12,835 bases of DNA from Halobacteriales archaeon QS_9_68_42. Its GTDB lineage: Archaea; Halobacteriota; Halobacteria; Halobacteriales; Haloarculaceae. A program made the translations under genes and the position numbers. Location of the stretch: assembly GCA_003022905.1 (NCBI GenBank), contig PXSE01000006.1, forward strand, positions 1 to 12,835. The letters run 5' to 3'. Within the stretch, counting starts at the first letter, position 1; each line of letters opens with the position of its first letter. Below the pieces are notes generated by a model that had not been told where the DNA came from, ran no database searches, and saw nothing but the letters and a program-made list of their open reading frames with translations. Below, piece by piece: positions 11,822 through 12,835 of the stretch.

Positions 11822-12344
11822 ATGCTCAGGGCGGGCGTCATCGCGGTCCAGGGCGACGTCGCCGAACACGCGGCGGCCATCCGCCGGGCCGCCGGGCGAC
11901 ACGGCGAGTCCGTCGACGTCGAGGAGATACGGACCGCGGGGACCGTCCCCGACTGCGACCTGCTTCTGATGCCCGGCGGCGAGTCGACCACCATCTCGCA
12001 TGCTCGTCACCTGTGCCGGCCTCATCGTCGCCAGCCGGGACGCCAAGGACGACCGGGTGACGACGCTCGACGTCCTCGACGTGACCGTCGACCGCAACGC
12101 CTTCGGCCGCCAGAAGGACAGCTTCGAGGCCGCTCTCGACGTGGCCGGCCTCGAGGAGCCGTTCCCGACGGTGTTCATCCGCGCGCCGGTCATCGACGGG
12201 GTCGGCGACGGCGTGGAGGTGCTCGCGGAGTTCGACGGCCGCCCCGTCGCCGTCCGACAGGACAACGTCGTCGGCACCGCCTTCCACCCCGAGTTGACCG
12301 ACGACTCCCGGCTCCACGGACTGGCGTTCTTCGACGCCGAGTGA
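11822..12344 (+). pseudogene. pdxT: pdxT, glutaminase subunit of PLP synthase, with internal deletion and frameshift
   Basis: PdxT releases ammonia from glutamine for PdxS to build pyridoxal 5'-phosphate. Residues 1-59 (11822-11998) match: RAGVIAVQGDVAEHAAAIR, then [13 protein letters not shown]. One base later, a second frame from 12000 resumes [20 protein letters not shown] with the catalytic Cys, then [19 protein letters not shown] and the catalytic FHPEL, ending in TGA at 12342-12344. Between GGESTTIS and TCAGL about 21 residues (in relatives, a helix and loop ending near GKP) are missing. That is about 62 bases, not a multiple of three, so the frame shifts by one. Continued reading in the first frame gives Arg-rich nonsense. 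Both halves look otherwise well conserved, so the lesion is recent or an assembly error. No pdxS is in the window. Confidence 0.88.
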
Positions 12345-12430
12345 CCGAACGAGCGGGGTCCGGCCGCTTGCTACCGCTTTCTCCCGGAACTGCAAAATGC
12401 CGCCCGACTCGCTCCGCTCGCCGGCCGAGC

Positions 12431-12477
12431 TTCGAGACTCCGGGCGCGACGCCGCGGCGAGCAACCGGAATCTCGAA
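12431..12477. repeat. Inverted repeat just upstream of the aEF-2 promoter
   Basis: TTCGAGACTCCGG (12431-12443) and CCGGAATCTCGAA (12465-12477) are complementary at 12 of 13 positions, with a 21-base spacer. The right arm ends 8 bases before the TATA-like element of the aEF-2 gene and overlaps the likely BRE region (CGAAACA). It could be an operator, or a terminator-like hairpin for pdxT, although no T-run follows the right arm directly. Confidence 0.55.
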
Positions 12478-12485
12478 ACACTACC

Positions 12486-12492
12486 CTTTTGA
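12486..12492 (+). promoter_or_regulatory. TATA-like box for aEF-2
   Basis: CTTTTGA is centred about 30 bases before the ATG at 12519, with a purine-rich CGAAACA upstream that resembles a BRE. This is a typical strong haloarchaeal layout. Confidence 0.45.
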
Positions 12493-12518
12493 GGCTGCTG
12501 TGGGAAAGTAAATCCATA

Positions 12519-12835
12519 ATGGGCCGACGCAAGAAGATTGTACAGGAGTGTGAACGGCTGATGGACGAGCCGGAGAACATCCGGAACATCGCCATCGCCG
12601 CCCACGTCGACCACGGGAAGTGCATCGCCGGTGACGCGCGAGTCGCCCTGGCCGACGGCACGATCGTCGAGGCAGCGGAACTCCATCGTCGCGTTCAGGC
12701 CGACGGCGAGGCCGTCGACCGGGAGGGAGAGGCCTTCGCTCCCCGGGACGACCTCGAGGTGGTCTCGCTCGACCGCGCGACCGGCGAGACGACCGCCGAA
12801 CCGCTCGCGGACCTCTACGGGGCCATCGAGACGCT
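12519..12835 (+). CDS. fusA: Translation elongation factor aEF-2 with an intein in the P-loop (3' end beyond window)
   Basis: The first 34 residues ([20 protein letters not shown], then [14 protein letters not shown]) are the archaeal EF-2 N-terminus up to the Lys of the GTP-binding G1 motif. EF-2 drives GTP-dependent ribosomal translocation. Instead of the expected TTL, Lys34 is followed by Cys35 (codon 12621-12623), which opens a Hint/intein N-terminal block: [20 protein letters not shown]. The insertion lies exactly between GK and the next Thr, which would serve as the +1 extein nucleophile. The reading frame is open to the window end (105 codons plus 2 bases). The host protein cannot bind GTP until the intein is spliced out. 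The intein's endonuclease and C-terminal blocks, and the rest of EF-2, are outside the window. Confidence 0.93.
   Translation, partial: MGRRKKIVQECERLMDEPENIRNIAIAAHVDHGKCIAGDARVALADGTIVEAAELHRRVQADGEAVDREGEAFAPRDDLEVVSLDRATGETTAEPLADLYGAIET
12621..12835 (+). mobile_element. Intein (N-terminal splicing domain), partial
   Basis: The intein starts at Cys35 of the host frame. [21 protein letters not shown] corresponds to splicing block A (Cys1 nucleophile, then GDxxVxLADG), and [19 protein letters not shown] (about 48-66 of the intein) has the look of the following beta-strand region of the Hint fold. Codon use and acidity match the host, so it is not a recent arrival from a very different genome. 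Block B (TxxH), any LAGLIDADG endonuclease and the C-terminal HN are not reached. Confidence 0.9.

Noticed and set aside
12345..12430. Possible pdxT terminator (AGCGG-7 bases-CCGCT followed by pyrimidines)
   Set aside because: A five-base stem without a clear T-run is too weak to call in DNA of this GC content.

Overview
This window looks like a piece of haloarchaeal chromosome (class Halobacteria). The evidence is very high GC, strongly acidic proteins rich in Asp and Glu, A/T-rich TATA-like boxes 26-30 bases upstream of start codons (leaderless transcripts), and archaeal genes such as sepF, a PUA-domain RNA-binding protein and aEF-2. The exact genus cannot be read from the sequence.

Layout, left to right. 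A minus-strand ABC-2 export operon (ATPase 621-1571, then a permease cut by the left edge, start and stop codons overlapping) diverges from a large Tat-exported CocE/X-Pro-dipeptidase-like hydrolase (1692-3623). The hydrolase converges, with a 4-base overlap of stop codons, on the cell-division gene sepF (3620-3976, minus). A DUF1028 protein (4114-4932) and a coupled 42-codon frame follow. The latter runs into a 329-bp element with 21-bp inverted ends (4987-5315) that contains no convincing gene. Next come a minus-strand PUA-domain protein (5362-5841) and a divergent soluble hybrid sensor kinase (5969-7588). The kinase has a degenerate receiver domain and an in-frame array of DNA hairpins inside its ATPase domain. 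A low-specificity threonine aldolase (7747-8751) again overlaps its convergent neighbour, a 57-residue membrane protein, by exactly the stop codons. A membrane-anchored winged-helix protein (9014-9991), a YfcE/MJ0936-type phosphodiesterase (10210-10731, minus), a CDF cation transporter (10798-11763), a broken pdxT (11822-12344) and the start of aEF-2 (12519 onward) complete the window. The aEF-2 gene carries an intein precisely in the GTPase P-loop.

Most genes are independent housekeeping units with their own leaderless promoters, not one pathway. The unusual content lies in the DNA between and within genes. There are two copies of a roughly 112-bp inverted-repeat element (7586-7700 and 10102-10212) whose first three bases supply the TGA stop codon of the gene before it. 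The 329-bp inverted-repeat element and the hairpin array in the kinase share a style of perfect stems with three-base loops. The pdxT gene has lost about 62 bases encoding about 21 residues in front of its catalytic cysteine. The aEF-2 intein runs off the right edge.

All functional calls come from reading motifs by eye. No database or folding program was run.
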